A stretch of 64,000 bases of DNA from Ignavibacteriota bacterium (GCA_025358305.1 JANYJZ010000032.1:82418-146417); one strand, 5' to 3'. Counted from the first letter of the stretch, positions 37,419 through 46,569 are shown. Numbers and translations are program-made. The notes: a model not told the origin generated them from the letters alone.

Positions 37419-37532
37419 GGTAAATCACACGCGGCAGACGGAGGCTCGCGCGGTGTATCAATGTCGGAACCGCACATCCGCTCAACACGACCTCCGTTCC
37501 CCCTCGAGCCTCCATCGAGTGCGTCGGAACTC

Positions 37533-37561
37533 TTGAATTTCAGCCAATTTTTCCGTACGTT
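37533..37561 (+). promoter_or_regulatory. Sigma-70-like promoter of the AMMECR1 operon
   Basis: TTGAAT (37533-37538), 17 bp, TACGTT (37556-37561), 37 nt before the first ATG. It diverges from the mutase promoter. Confidence 0.6.
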
Positions 37562-37598
37562 CAGAGTGATTCAGACGCAATGATCTTTCGGGCGGGCC

Positions 37599-38156
37599 AT
37601 GCTTTCTTCGTCGGAACGAACGATTCTCCTTCAGGCAGCCAGGCATGCGATGACCTCGGCGGTGCGTCGAACGCCCTTCACGCCGGCGAGGGCGTCCGAA
37701 GGCGCGCTAGCCGCTCCGCGGGGAGCGTTCGTGTCGCTCCACGAAGCGGGAAGGCTTCGCGGCTGCATCGGCTACATCGACCCCTTGCGAGCGCTCCTCG
37801 ACACCGTCGAGCGGTCCGCGCGGAAGGCGGCGACGGAAGACCACCGGTTCGAACCCGTTGCGCCGGACGAATTGTCCGCCATCCTCATTGAGATCTCGGT
37901 CCTCTCACTTCCTGAAGAGTTCCACGAGCCGCAAGAGATCGAGATCGGGACGCACGGCATTCTCATCGAAACACGGCACCGCCGGGGCATTCTGCTCCCG
38001 CAGGTAGCACGAGACCAAGGTTGGGACCCAATGATGTTCTTGCGCCACACAGCAGAGAAAGCCGGACTTCCCTCAGGCGCCTGGAACGCCCCTGGAGTGA
38101 TCCTGTCGCGCTTTACCGCGGAGATCGTCTCCGAGGATCCGGACAGGGTATCATGA
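37599..38156 (+). CDS. AMMECR1-domain protein (AmmeMemoRadiSam system protein A)
   Basis: A 185-residue protein with the invariant LRGCIGY motif (RLRGCIGYIDP, about residue 55), the ALL....AAT.D.RF block (SARKAATEDHRF), and IEISVLS, GTHGILIE and GILLPQVA strands of the AMMECR1 fold. In bacteria this protein usually accompanies a MEMO1-like protein (system B) and a radical-SAM protein. System B follows directly with an ATGA overlap, but no radical-SAM gene is in this window. The biochemical function is not established. Confidence 0.93.
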   Translation: MLSSSERTILLQAARHAMTSAVRRTPFTPARASEGALAAPRGAFVSLHEAGRLRGCIGYIDPLRALLDTVERSARKAATEDHRFEPVAPDELSAILIEISVLSLPEEFHEPQEIEIGTHGILIETRHRRGILLPQVARDQGWDPMMFLRHTAEKAGLPSGAWNAPGVILSRFTAEIVSEDPDRVS

Positions 38157-39013
38157 CTCCTCTCCGCGGGCCCTCCAGTCATGCACCGGCCGTTCCGGTC
38201 CGGCCGCCGGCCGTCGCCGGTCTTTTCTACCCGGAAGAGCCGGTCGTGCTCCGCCGGGAGATCTCCGGACTCCTCGACCGCGCCCGGTCCCGCCGGACGG
38301 GCGCAGGCCTGGTGGCTCTCGTGTCCCCCCACGCGGGGTACCGCTTTTCCGGCGCGACCGCCGCGGAAGCCTATCGGCAGCTCGAGGGACGCTCCATCGG
38401 CACGGTCGTGATCGTGAGTCCGAGCCACAGGGAATACTTCCCAGGCATCTCGGTCTTCGACGGCCCGGCCTACCGGACCCCTCTCGGCGAACTTTCCGTC
38501 AACGGCGCGATGCGCGATGCGCTCGTCCGCAACGACGCGTACATCACCGCCTCCTCCGACGGCCACCGCACGGAGCATGCGATCGAAGTGCAGCTTCCCT
38601 TCCTCCAGTCGGTCCTCGCCACAACGCCGTCGATCCTTCCGATCGTCATGGGGGACCAGCGCCGCGAACTCTGCGAGCACCTTGGACGGAGGCTCGCCTC
38701 CGTCCTGGCCCGAACGGACAGCATCATGGTCGCGAGCACCGATCTGTCGCACTATCACCCGTACGCCGATGCCGAGGCGCTCGACCGCGAAGCGATCCGG
38801 TCGATCGAATCGTTCGACGACCAGCGTCTCATGGACGATCTCGAGGCGGAACGCGTCGAGGCGTGCGGAGGCGGGCCGACGGTCGCCGTCCTGATTGCCG
38901 CCCGGCTCCTCGGAGCGCGCCGCGTCGAGATCCTCGACCACTGCAATTCAGGAGACACCTCCGGCGACCGCCGGAGCGTCGTCGGGTACCTCTCCGCCGC
39001 CATCACGCGCTAA
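38153..39013 (+). CDS. MEMO1-family protein (AmmeMemoRadiSam system protein B)
   Basis: A 286-residue protein of the MEMO/LigB-dioxygenase-like fold. Hallmarks are PAVAGLFYPEEP near the start, LVSPHAGYRFSG, IVSPSHREYFPG, the EHAIEVQLPFLQ helix and ASTDLSHYHPYADA. The conserved histidines in these motifs form the metal-binding pocket that in human MEMO1 and extradiol dioxygenases holds iron. The start overlaps the AMMECR1-domain gene (ATGA), so the two proteins are made together. Their joint role, usually with a radical-SAM partner, is unknown. Confidence 0.93.
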   Translation: MTPLRGPSSHAPAVPVRPPAVAGLFYPEEPVVLRREISGLLDRARSRRTGAGLVALVSPHAGYRFSGATAAEAYRQLEGRSIGTVVIVSPSHREYFPGISVFDGPAYRTPLGELSVNGAMRDALVRNDAYITASSDGHRTEHAIEVQLPFLQSVLATTPSILPIVMGDQRRELCEHLGRRLASVLARTDSIMVASTDLSHYHPYADAEALDREAIRSIESFDDQRLMDDLEAERVEACGGGPTVAVLIAARLLGARRVEILDHCNSGDTSGDRRSVVGYLSAAITR

Positions 39014-39030
39014 CAGACACGAGAGACCTC

Positions 39031-39957
39031 ATGGCACACCGGTTCCCCACCATCTCCATCGTCGGCGCAGGCATTGTCGGCGGCACGCTTGGCGCGGCCT
39101 TGCGAGCGAAGGGATACCGGGTCGCGAGCGTCATCGGACGCACCGGCCCCCCTGCGGTGGCCCTCGCCCGAGCGCTCAAATGCTCCCGGGCCTCGACCTC
39201 GGTAGCGGATCTCCCGGCCGAGACGGAGATCCTCCTCCTCACCGTCCCGGACCACGCGGTGGGGGAGGTCGCGAAACAGGCCGCAGCCTTGAAGCATCTT
39301 CGGTTCCGGAAGATGTTCGCCGTCCATTGTTCCGGCGTGCATAGCGCCGGCGTTCTCGCGCCCTTGAGGAAAAAAGGCGCCGCTGTCGCTTCGATGCACC
39401 CCATCCAGACCTTTCCGGCAAACCTCTCGAGCGCCGCATTGCGCGGACGGCTCAAAGGGATCTATTACGGCATTGACGGAGAGGCACTCTCGCTCCGAAA
39501 GGCGGAGAACCTCGTCGTCGACCTCGGCGGCCAAGCGGTCGAGATCCCCCCCGAGCTCCGCGCGGTCTATCACGCCACGTGCGTCTTCGCTTCGAGCTAC
39601 CTCATGGTCCTCCTCAACGCGATCAGCGAACTTGCGCGCACACTCCCCTTGAAGGCGTCCTGGACCGAAGTGTTCGGACCCCTCATGACGGCATCGATGG
39701 AACAGACGATCCGCCTGAGCGCTCCCCGGTCGCTCACCGGACCGATCGTCCGCGGGGACGATGCAACCATTGACATGCATCTCCGGGCGCTCTCGGAGCA
39801 CGCCCCGCAGTTCCTGCCGATCTACACCGTCGCCGGCATCGAGGTCGCGCGCGTCGCGCGCCGCGGCGGTCAGATCACCGACGACGATGTGAAGCGCCTC
39901 GTCATGAAATTCAGACAATTCATCAAAACCCAACCGATCCGAAAGGTGAACTCGTGA
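39031..39957 (+). CDS. DUF2520 Rossmann-like NADP-binding oxidoreductase
   Basis: A 308-residue protein. The N-terminal dinucleotide-binding loop SIVGAGIVGGTLGAAL is followed by a DxxxxTVPDHAV region and the HCSGVHSAGVLAPL block with GAAVASMHPIQTF, the signature of the DUF2520/Rossmann-like pair (relatives of pyrroline-5-carboxylate and ketopantoate reductases). An all-helical C-terminal dimerisation domain follows. The substrate is unknown. The start at 39031 is 17 nt after the MEMO1 gene; the stop overlaps the next gene's GTG by 4 nt. Confidence 0.85.
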   Translation: MAHRFPTISIVGAGIVGGTLGAALRAKGYRVASVIGRTGPPAVALARALKCSRASTSVADLPAETEILLLTVPDHAVGEVAKQAAALKHLRFRKMFAVHCSGVHSAGVLAPLRKKGAAVASMHPIQTFPANLSSAALRGRLKGIYYGIDGEALSLRKAENLVVDLGGQAVEIPPELRAVYHATCVFASSYLMVLLNAISELARTLPLKASWTEVFGPLMTASMEQTIRLSAPRSLTGPIVRGDDATIDMHLRALSEHAPQFLPIYTVAGIEVARVARRGGQITDDDVKRLVMKFRQFIKTQPIRKVNS

Positions 39958-41018
39958 AAGCCCTCATCGCCAGCGGCGGACGCGGAACGCGGCTCCGCCC
40001 CCTCACGCACACGCAGAACAAGCATCTCATCCCTATCGCGAACAAGCCGATCCTTCACTATGCGATCGAGGCGGCCGTCGACGCGGGCATCAAGCAGATC
40101 GGCATCGTCTGCAACGCCGACAGCCGCGAGGTCCAGGACGCCATCGGGAACGGGAAACGCTGGGGCGTACGGATCACATACATCCCGCAGAAGGCCCCGC
40201 TGGGACTTGCGCACGTCGTGAAGATCGCGGAGAAGTTCATCGGGAAGGACGACTTCATCTTCTATCTCGGCGACAATATGCTCGTCGGCGGCGTGAAACA
40301 GTACATCGAACAGTTCCGCCAAAGCGGCTGCAACTGCTTCCTGACGCTCGCGAAGGTCCGCGACCCGGAGCGCTTCGGCGTTCCGGAGATCAAGCGCGGG
40401 AGGATCGTCCGCGTCGAGGAAAAGCCCAAGAAGCCGAAGAGCGATTTCGCGGTGGCGGGGATCTATATCTATGACCGCCACATCTTCGAGGCCGTCAGGA
40501 AGATCAAGCCGAGCAGCCGGGGAGAGCTCGAGATCTCCGACGCACACCAGTACCTCATCGACAAGGGCTACCAAGTGGGCTTCGCGGAGATCACCGGCTG
40601 GTGGAAGGACACGGGCAAGCCGACGGACCTCCTCGAGGCGAATCGCCTCGTCCTCGACAACATCCAGCCTCGGATCGAGGGTTCGGTGGACCGGAGCTCT
40701 GTAGTTGCAGGCAAGGTCGTCATCGAGGAGGGCGCGAAGGTCATCAACAGCGTCATCCGGGGGCCCGCGATCATCGGGAAGAACTGCATCATCGAGAACA
40801 GCTACGTCGGCCCGTTCAGTTCGGTCGGCAACAACAGCGCCATTCGGAACGCGGAGGTAGAATACAGCATCATCCTGCGCGATTGCAGGATCCACAACGT
40901 ACGGATCCGCATCGAGGGGAGCATCCTCGGGAACGACGTAGAGATCGTCGACGCCACCGGCAAACCGATGGTCCACCGGTTCATGATCGGGGACCAGAGC
41001 CGCGTCGAGATCGCCTGA
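39954..41018 (+). CDS. Sugar-1-phosphate nucleotidyltransferase (long RmlA-like)
   Basis: A 354-residue enzyme starting at a GTG that overlaps the previous stop. The nucleotide-binding start ASGGRGTRLRPLTHTQNKHL with LIPIANKPILHYAIE, the YLGDNML acidic site and EEKPKKPKSDFAVAGIYIY are typical of glucose-1-phosphate thymidylyltransferases of the long form. The C-terminal ~110 residues form a left-handed beta-helix of hexapeptides (VVAGKVVIEEGAKVINSVI, IIGKNCIIENSYVG). It probably makes an NDP-sugar for surface glycans; uridylyl specificity cannot be excluded. Confidence 0.88.
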   Translation: MKALIASGGRGTRLRPLTHTQNKHLIPIANKPILHYAIEAAVDAGIKQIGIVCNADSREVQDAIGNGKRWGVRITYIPQKAPLGLAHVVKIAEKFIGKDDFIFYLGDNMLVGGVKQYIEQFRQSGCNCFLTLAKVRDPERFGVPEIKRGRIVRVEEKPKKPKSDFAVAGIYIYDRHIFEAVRKIKPSSRGELEISDAHQYLIDKGYQVGFAEITGWWKDTGKPTDLLEANRLVLDNIQPRIEGSVDRSSVVAGKVVIEEGAKVINSVIRGPAIIGKNCIIENSYVGPFSSVGNNSAIRNAEVEYSIILRDCRIHNVRIRIEGSILGNDVEIVDATGKPMVHRFMIGDQSRVEIA

Positions 41019-41040
41019 CGCGCGGCCATCCAATCATCAC

Positions 41041-41835
41041 ATGAGCGAACATATGACCTACACGACGATCCTCTTCGAGAGGCGCGGTCGAACCGCGCTG
41101 GTGACGATCAACCGCCCCGAGAAGCTCAACGCGCTCAACGCACAGTGCAAAGCGGAGCTCCGCGACCTGTTCACGCGCCTGAAGACCGACCCGGAGACAG
41201 ATGCCGTCGTCTTGACCGGTGCGGGCGAGAAGGCGTTCGTCGCGGGTACGGACATCGCGGAACTCGCGAGCCTCGACGCGCTCACAGGGAAGGAATTCGC
41301 CTCGGGAGGCCAAGCGGTCTTTGACCTCGTCCAGCACCTCGGAAAGCCGGTCATCGCCGCGGTGAACGGTTACGCCCTCGGTGGCGGCTGCGAGCTGGCC
41401 CTCGCCTGCCACCTCCGACTCGCCTCGGACCGGGCCAAGTTCGGCCAGCCCGAGGTGAACCTCGGCATCATCCCCGGCTACGGCGGGACGCAGCGCCTTG
41501 CCCGCCTTGTCGGCGCGGGACGCGCCGCCGAGATGATCCTCACGGGCAACACGATCGACGCGCAGGAGGCCTGGAGGATCGGGCTCGTCAACCGGGTCGT
41601 CCCCCTTGCGGAGCTCGTCGCGTCGGCCCTCGAGCTCGCCGGGGTCATCACGGCGAAGGGGCAGATCGCCGTCCGGATGGCCTTGAAGGCGGTGAACGTG
41701 AGCATGGAAGCCCCGCTGAGCGAGGGCCTCACGATCGAGGCGTCGCTCTTCGGCGAATGCTGCAGCACGGCCGACTTCCGGGAAGGCACGGCGGCGTTCC
41801 TGGAAAAGCGGTCACCGAAGTTCACCGCACGATGA
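41041..41835 (+). CDS. Enoyl-CoA hydratase/isomerase (crotonase) family
   Basis: A 264-residue crotonase-fold protein. The oxyanion-hole segment GEKAFVAGTDIAEL and the two catalytic glutamates in GGGCELALACHLR and GQPEVNLGIIPGYGG are present, so hydration of enoyl-CoA (as in beta-oxidation or butyrate-type metabolism) is likely. The C-terminal helix covers the active site as usual. It is 22 nt after the nucleotidyltransferase gene and overlaps the next start by 4 nt. The physiological substrate is not evident from context. Confidence 0.9.
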   Translation: MSEHMTYTTILFERRGRTALVTINRPEKLNALNAQCKAELRDLFTRLKTDPETDAVVLTGAGEKAFVAGTDIAELASLDALTGKEFASGGQAVFDLVQHLGKPVIAAVNGYALGGGCELALACHLRLASDRAKFGQPEVNLGIIPGYGGTQRLARLVGAGRAAEMILTGNTIDAQEAWRIGLVNRVVPLAELVASALELAGVITAKGQIAVRMALKAVNVSMEAPLSEGLTIEASLFGECCSTADFREGTAAFLEKRSPKFTAR

Positions 41836-42323
41836 ACGTTGCCACCAGGTTCGGCGCCGGCGTGCTCTTCCGGGTCCTCGTCTCGGCGGTGCTCGCGGGG
41901 GCTGCCTTGACGCTGTTCCTCATGCACCGCGCGACGCTGGAGCGTCCGAGCGAAGCGCGCCAGCGCAACGTCCGCGAGATCGTCGCCGACGTTGACCGCG
42001 AGGTGGACACCGTCCTGGCGCACTTTCAGATCGACCGACGGTGGATCCGGAAGGTAGAGATCCCGATCCCCAACGCGGAGATCAGCCGCACGGAGCGCCG
42101 GGTCGCGATCCCCCCCGACGTCATCCCGGTCCAGCTGAACCAGGCGTTCAACACGATGGCCCGGCGGTACAACGGAAGGGCGATCGCGTCCGAGAACCTG
42201 AAGGAGAACTCCGTGACGATCCACATCGAACTGGAAGGGTACATCATCCAGACCATCGTCCTCAAGCCCAATCCCGACCTCCGCCGCGACGCAGTGGGGA
42301 AGGAACGGCAGAAGAAGGCATAA
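41832..42323 (+). CDS. Membrane-anchored protein of unknown function
   Basis: A 163-residue protein with one N-terminal membrane helix (about residues 10-32, FRVLVSAVLAGAALTLFLMH) and a mixed alpha/beta soluble part that would lie outside the cytoplasm. The soluble part has a VDREVDTVLAHFQIDRRWI helix and two strand-rich segments ending in HIELEGYIIQTIVLKP. I recognise no family. The ATG overlaps the crotonase stop (ATGA), so it is translated with it, and it precedes the glycyl-tRNA synthetase gene by 28 nt. Confidence 0.7.
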   Translation: MNVATRFGAGVLFRVLVSAVLAGAALTLFLMHRATLERPSEARQRNVREIVADVDREVDTVLAHFQIDRRWIRKVEIPIPNAEISRTERRVAIPPDVIPVQLNQAFNTMARRYNGRAIASENLKENSVTIHIELEGYIIQTIVLKPNPDLRRDAVGKERQKKA

Positions 42324-42351
42324 CCCACGCACTCATTCACCGAAGGAACGT

Positions 42352-43833
42352 ATGTCGAAATCACCACAGAACAGCGACACCCAACTCATGGAAAAACTCG
42401 TCTCCCTCTGCAAGAGGCGGGGATTCGTCTTTCAATCGAGCGAGATCTACGGCGGCCTCAACGGCGCGTGGGACTACGGCCCCTTAGGCGTCGAACTCTT
42501 GCGGAACATCAAGGACGCCTGGTGGAAAGAGATGACGAACCGGAGCAACATCGAAGGACTCGACGCGTCCATCCTCATGCACCCGCGGGTCTGGGAAGCG
42601 AGCGGGCACGTCGAAAACTTCACCGACCCGATGGTGGACTGCCGCCAGTGCAAGTCGCGCTACCGCCTCGACATCCTCTTCGACGAGGTCTCGGTGAAGA
42701 AGCAGAAGGACGTCCTAAGAGAACTCGACCCGGCGAAGTACCAGGGCCAACAGCAGGACGCCCGTATCGAGGCCGAGTTCGGGAAGCTCGCGGAATCGAC
42801 CCCCGACTCCCTCCTCCCCCTCCTCTCCTGCCCCAACTGCGGCAACAAGGGGACGTTCACCGCCGCGCGGACCTTCAACCTCATGTTCAAGACGTTCGTC
42901 GGCCCCGTCGAGGATACGACGAACGTCGTCTTCCTCCGGCCGGAGACGGCGCAGGGGATCTTCGTCAACTTCCTCAACGTGCAGTCGTCCTCCCGGCAGA
43001 AGGTCCCGTTCGGGATCGCGCAGATCGGCAAGGCGTTCCGCAACGAGATTAACACGAAGAACTTCCTGTTTCGGACCAGGGAGTTCGAGCAGATGGAGAT
43101 GCAGTACTTCGTGAAGCCGGGCGCGGACGACGCGGCGTTCGAATACTGGCGCGAACAGCGCATGGCCTGGTTCCTCCGGTTCGGAATGCAGAAGGAGAAG
43201 CTCCAGTGGCACCGGCACGAACCCGGAAAGCTCGCCCACTATGCGAAGGACGCCTACGACATCGAGTACGCGTTCCCCTTCGGCTGGGGCGAGATCGAGG
43301 GGATCCACAACCGCACGGACTTTGACCTGTCGCGCCATGAGGAGTATTCCGGCAAAAAGTTGAAGTACTTCGACGAGGAGACGAAGGAGAAGTTCACGCC
43401 CTATATCATCGAGACCTCCGCCGGCGCGAGCAGGTCGTTCATGGCCTTCCTCGTCAACGCATACGCCGAAGAGGAGGCCCCCACGGCCGAAGCAGGGGCC
43501 ACCGAAACGCGCGTCGTCATGCACTTTCATCCGGCCTTGGCGCCGGTGAAGGCCGCCGTCTTCCCCCTCGTCAACCGGGACGGCATGCCCGAGATCGCGC
43601 GGAAGATCGAAGCGGAACTCCGTCCCCGGATGCGCTCGTTCTACGACGAGAGCGGCGCGGTCGGCAAGCGCTACCGCCGCCAGGACGAGATCGGGACCCC
43701 GTGGTGCATCACGGTCGATTCGCAGACGCTCGTCGACCAGACGGTGACCGTCCGGGACCGCGATACGATGCTCCAGGAACGAGTTGCGAGTGACGGGCTA
43801 CTTTCCTATCTTACGGCGAAACTTACCTACTAA
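42352..43833 (+). CDS. glyS: Glycyl-tRNA synthetase (single-chain type)
   Basis: A 493-residue class II synthetase of the dimeric, eukaryote/archaea-like type. FVFQSSEIYGGLNGAWDYGP starts the catalytic domain; a zinc ribbon is formed by CRQC and CPNCGNKG. Motif 2 is in FRNEINTKNFLFRTREFEQM, preceded by RPETAQGIFVNF. The anticodon-binding domain starts near HFHPALAPVKAAVFPL. The presence of this form instead of the split glyQ/glyS pair is common in FCB bacteria. GAAGGA precedes the ATG by a few nt. Confidence 0.96.
   Translation: MSKSPQNSDTQLMEKLVSLCKRRGFVFQSSEIYGGLNGAWDYGPLGVELLRNIKDAWWKEMTNRSNIEGLDASILMHPRVWEASGHVENFTDPMVDCRQCKSRYRLDILFDEVSVKKQKDVLRELDPAKYQGQQQDARIEAEFGKLAESTPDSLLPLLSCPNCGNKGTFTAARTFNLMFKTFVGPVEDTTNVVFLRPETAQGIFVNFLNVQSSSRQKVPFGIAQIGKAFRNEINTKNFLFRTREFEQMEMQYFVKPGADDAAFEYWREQRMAWFLRFGMQKEKLQWHRHEPGKLAHYAKDAYDIEYAFPFGWGEIEGIHNRTDFDLSRHEEYSGKKLKYFDEETKEKFTPYIIETSAGASRSFMAFLVNAYAEEEAPTAEAGATETRVVMHFHPALAPVKAAVFPLVNRDGMPEIARKIEAELRPRMRSFYDESGAVGKRYRRQDEIGTPWCITVDSQTLVDQTVTVRDRDTMLQERVASDGLLSYLTAKLTY
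43784..43812 (+). promoter_or_regulatory. Candidate promoter of the OmpA-family lipoprotein gene
   Basis: TTGCGA (43784-43789), 17 bp, TATCTT (43807-43812), overlapping the end of the glyS coding region. The ATG at 43868 is 55 nt downstream. Confidence 0.5.
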
Positions 43834-43867
43834 CAACGCACATTTTTCAAACTCAGGGGAATACGAC

Positions 43868-44539
43868 ATGCAGAAATCCATCAGTTTCCTTCTCGTCATC
43901 GCGCTCGCACTCGCGCTCGTCATGACGGGTTGCAACGCCAGCAATACGGTGAAGGGCGGGGCGATCGGCGCCGGCGCCGGCGCGGTCCTCGGCGGACTCA
44001 TCGGCAGGGCGACGGGGAACACCGCCGCGGGTGCGATCATCGGCGCGGCGATCGGCGGCACCGCAGGGGCGCTCATCGGCAACTACATGGACCGTCAGGC
44101 CGAGGAAATGCAGAAGGACATCAAGAACGCGAAGATCGAGCGGGTCGGTGAAGGCATCAAGATCACATTCGATTCCGGCATCCTCTTTCAGACGAACTCC
44201 TCGGAGCTCCAGACGACCGCCAAGTCAAACATCGAGAGCCTCGCGAAGATCCTCCAGAAATACGCGGACACGAACATCATCGTCGAGGGGCACACCGATT
44301 CCACCGGGTCGGCCGAGCACAACCAGACGCTCTCTGAGCACCGTGCGGCATCGGTCGCCGACTACGCCAAGGGCCTCGGCGTCGCGCCGTCGCGCTTCAC
44401 GGCCGTCGGCTACGGCAAGACGCAACCCGTCGCCTCGAACGTCACCCCCGAGGGCCGTCAGGCGAACCGCCGCGTCGAGATCGCGATCTTCGCGAACGAC
44501 AAGCTCAAGGACGCCGCCATGAAGAATCAGATCAAGTAA
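43868..44539 (+). CDS. OmpA-family peptidoglycan-binding lipoprotein
   Basis: A 223-residue protein. The signal peptide ends in a lipobox-like VMTGC, so C18-20 is probably lipidated. A glycine-zipper segment follows (GGAIGAGAGAVLGGLIG and AGAIIGAAIGGTAGALIG), then the C-terminal OmpA domain with VEGHTDSTGSAEHNQTLSEH, RAASVADY, VGYGKTQPVASN and QANRRVEIAI. The OmpA domain binds diaminopimelate of peptidoglycan and tethers the outer membrane. The layout is like E. coli YiaD. The ATG at 43868 is chosen because it gives the lipoprotein signal. Confidence 0.92.
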   Translation: MQKSISFLLVIALALALVMTGCNASNTVKGGAIGAGAGAVLGGLIGRATGNTAAGAIIGAAIGGTAGALIGNYMDRQAEEMQKDIKNAKIERVGEGIKITFDSGILFQTNSSELQTTAKSNIESLAKILQKYADTNIIVEGHTDSTGSAEHNQTLSEHRAASVADYAKGLGVAPSRFTAVGYGKTQPVASNVTPEGRQANRRVEIAIFANDKLKDAAMKNQIK

Positions 44540-44568
44540 CCCTGGCACCAGGCCTGGCACTCTTCAGG

Positions 44569-45774
44569 ATGTCGCTCTCGTTCGCATCAGCCGCAGGACC
44601 CAGAAGGCGCGCGGCAAGAATGGCTCGGTTCGCGCTCGCCGCGTTCGGGCTCCTTGTCGGGCTTTCCGGCTCTTGCCGTTGTCAGTCCCCCGGCGATCCG
44701 GCCAGTGATGCCCACATCCGCTCCGGGATCGATCTCGTCTACAATTTTTCGTTCGACAGCGCGGCCGTGGAGTTCCGGTCCGTCACCGCCGCGCATCCGG
44801 ACCATCCGGCGGGGTATTTCTTCCTCGCGATGATCGACTGGTGGCGGATCGTATCGGAAACGGGCAACACCTCGTACGACGAGAGGTTCCTCTCCCAGCT
44901 CGACAAGGTCATCGACCTTTGCGACAAGCGGCTCGACACCAACGAGCACGACCTCACCGCCCTCTTTTACAAAGGCGGCGCGCTCGGATTTCAGGGGCGT
45001 CTCTATGGGAACCGGGGGGACTGGATCAAGGCGGCGAACGCGGGCCGCACGGCGCTGCCCATCGTCCAGGAGACCTACCGGCTCGCACCGGAGAACGACG
45101 ACATCCTCTTCGGCATGGGCATCTACAACTACTACGCCGAGATCATCCCCGAGCAGTATCCGTTCGTCAAGCCGTTCATGATGTTCTTCCCGAAGGGGGA
45201 CAAGGCCAAGGGGATCGCACAGCTGCGCGAGGCCTCCACGAAGGCGAAGTATGCCGACGTCGAGGCGACCTACTTCCTCCTCCAGCTCCTCTTCAATTTC
45301 GAGCGACAGTACGGCGAGGCGCTCCCGCTCGCCGTACGGCTCCATGAGCGCTACCCGAACAATACGCTCTTCCACCGGTACGTCGGACGGCTCGTAGCAG
45401 CGACCGGCGATTGGGAGGGCACGACGCGGGTGTTCGCCGAGATCGTCCGCGACGCCGAGGCGAAGAGGCCGGGATATGACGCCACCGTCGATCGCGAGGC
45501 GCGCTACTACCTCGGGATACGCGAGATGAACGACCACCGGTATGACGCCGCGCTCACCTATCTCTACCGCTGCGATGAACTCTCCCGCACCCTCGACCGG
45601 GAGGAGTTCAGCGGTTTCATGGTGCTCGCGAACCTAAAGATCGGCATGATCTACGACGCGCTCGGGAAGCGGGAGCTCGCCCTGAAGCAGTATGAGAAGG
45701 TGCTCGGCATGAAGGACTTCCAGCAGTCGCACGACCAAGCGTCGCAGTACCGCAAAACACCCTTCCGGTCCTGA
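44569..45774 (+). CDS. Exported TPR-like protein
   Basis: Up to 401 residues. A signal peptide is best formed from an internal ATG at 44620 (MARFALAAFGLLVGL); the upstream ATG at 44569 would add 17 charged residues. The mature part is helical with TPR-type pairs (AAVEFRSVTAAHPDHPAGYF, ALTYLYRCDELSRTL, LANLKIGMIYDALGKRELAL). A block, DILFGMGIYNYYAEIIPEQY with FMMFFPKGDKAKGIAQLREA, is well known in uncharacterised FCB TPR proteins. It lies 5 nt before the ZIP transporter gene, so the two are probably co-translated. Function is unknown. Confidence 0.75.
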   Translation: MSLSFASAAGPRRRAARMARFALAAFGLLVGLSGSCRCQSPGDPASDAHIRSGIDLVYNFSFDSAAVEFRSVTAAHPDHPAGYFFLAMIDWWRIVSETGNTSYDERFLSQLDKVIDLCDKRLDTNEHDLTALFYKGGALGFQGRLYGNRGDWIKAANAGRTALPIVQETYRLAPENDDILFGMGIYNYYAEIIPEQYPFVKPFMMFFPKGDKAKGIAQLREASTKAKYADVEATYFLLQLLFNFERQYGEALPLAVRLHERYPNNTLFHRYVGRLVAATGDWEGTTRVFAEIVRDAEAKRPGYDATVDREARYYLGIREMNDHRYDAALTYLYRCDELSRTLDREEFSGFMVLANLKIGMIYDALGKRELALKQYEKVLGMKDFQQSHDQASQYRKTPFRS

Positions 45775-45779
45775 CGGCC

Positions 45780-46523
45780 ATGCTGACGACGCTCCTCTTC
45801 GGACTCATGGCGGCGGGAGCCGAAGTGCTCGGCGGCATTCTCGTCGTTCTCAGGAAGGACTGGCCGAGGAAGGTGCAGGAGTACCTCATTGCGCTGAGCG
45901 CCGGCTTCCTGCTCGCCCTCGTCTTCTTCGAACTCATCCCGGAGAGCCTCCATCTCCTCGGGTCCACCGCGTCGCTCTACATCGTCATCGGATTCGGCCT
46001 TCTCCACTTCTTCGAGCACACGATCGTCGGCCATCTCCATTTTGGCGAGGAGACGCACGCCGACGTCATGGTCTCCCCAGCGGCGAGCATATCGGCGTTC
46101 ACGGGACTCTTCATCCACGCCTTCTTCGACGGGATCTCCATCTCCGCGGGGATGCAGTACGACTTCCTCATCGGCCTCCTCGTCTTCTTCGCGATCCTCC
46201 TCCACAAGCTCCCGGAAGGGCTCACGATCGCCAGTATCATGATCGCAGCGAACCAGCCCCGCAGGACGGCGCTCATCGCGTCGCTCCTCATCGGCGTCGC
46301 GACGATGCTCGGCATCGTGTCGGTCTTTCTCATTGCTCATGTGGATGCGCGGGCGGTGGGTATTGCGTTCGCGTTTTCAGCGGGTGCGGCGACGTATGTC
46401 GGGGCGAGCGATCTTATTCCGGAGATCAACCGGTCGGGGAACCGGATCACGCCCTTGATCGTCTTTGGGGGGATGCTCTTGTTCTACGTCAGTCAGGTGC
46501 TCCTCCGGACCTACTTCCGGTAG
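45780..46523 (+). CDS. ZIP-family divalent metal transporter
   Basis: A 247-residue membrane protein with about seven to eight helices. The two signature helices carry IHAFFDGIS (helix 4) and LHKLPEGLT (helix 5), the H-x(4)-G and HK-x-PEG metal-coordinating motifs of the ZIP family. A histidine-containing loop (HLHFGEETH) lies before them. ZIP proteins import zinc, iron or manganese into the cytoplasm. The metal cannot be told. It is the last gene of the plus-strand run and faces the PorV/PorQ gene. Confidence 0.9.
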   Translation: MLTTLLFGLMAAGAEVLGGILVVLRKDWPRKVQEYLIALSAGFLLALVFFELIPESLHLLGSTASLYIVIGFGLLHFFEHTIVGHLHFGEETHADVMVSPAASISAFTGLFIHAFFDGISISAGMQYDFLIGLLVFFAILLHKLPEGLTIASIMIAANQPRRTALIASLLIGVATMLGIVSVFLIAHVDARAVGIAFAFSAGAATYVGASDLIPEINRSGNRITPLIVFGGMLLFYVSQVLLRTYFR

Positions 46524-46558
46524 GGAAGGCGCGAGTGCCAAAGCGCCCACCGCCTTCC
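46524..46558. terminator. Possible stem-loop between converging genes
   Basis: GGAAGGCG (46524-46531) pairs with CGCCTTCC (46551-46558) across a 19-nt loop. There is no T-run, so it is only a weak terminator candidate for the ZIP gene or the facing PorV/PorQ gene. Confidence 0.3.
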
Positions 46559-46569
46559 TCTTCGGTGCG

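Noticed and set aside
44542..44568. TGGCAC repeats upstream of the TPR gene that resemble a sigma-54 -24/-12 promoter
   Set aside because: With GG at the -24 position the -12 dinucleotide falls on GG instead of GC, one base out of register; no activator gene or upstream binding site was seen.
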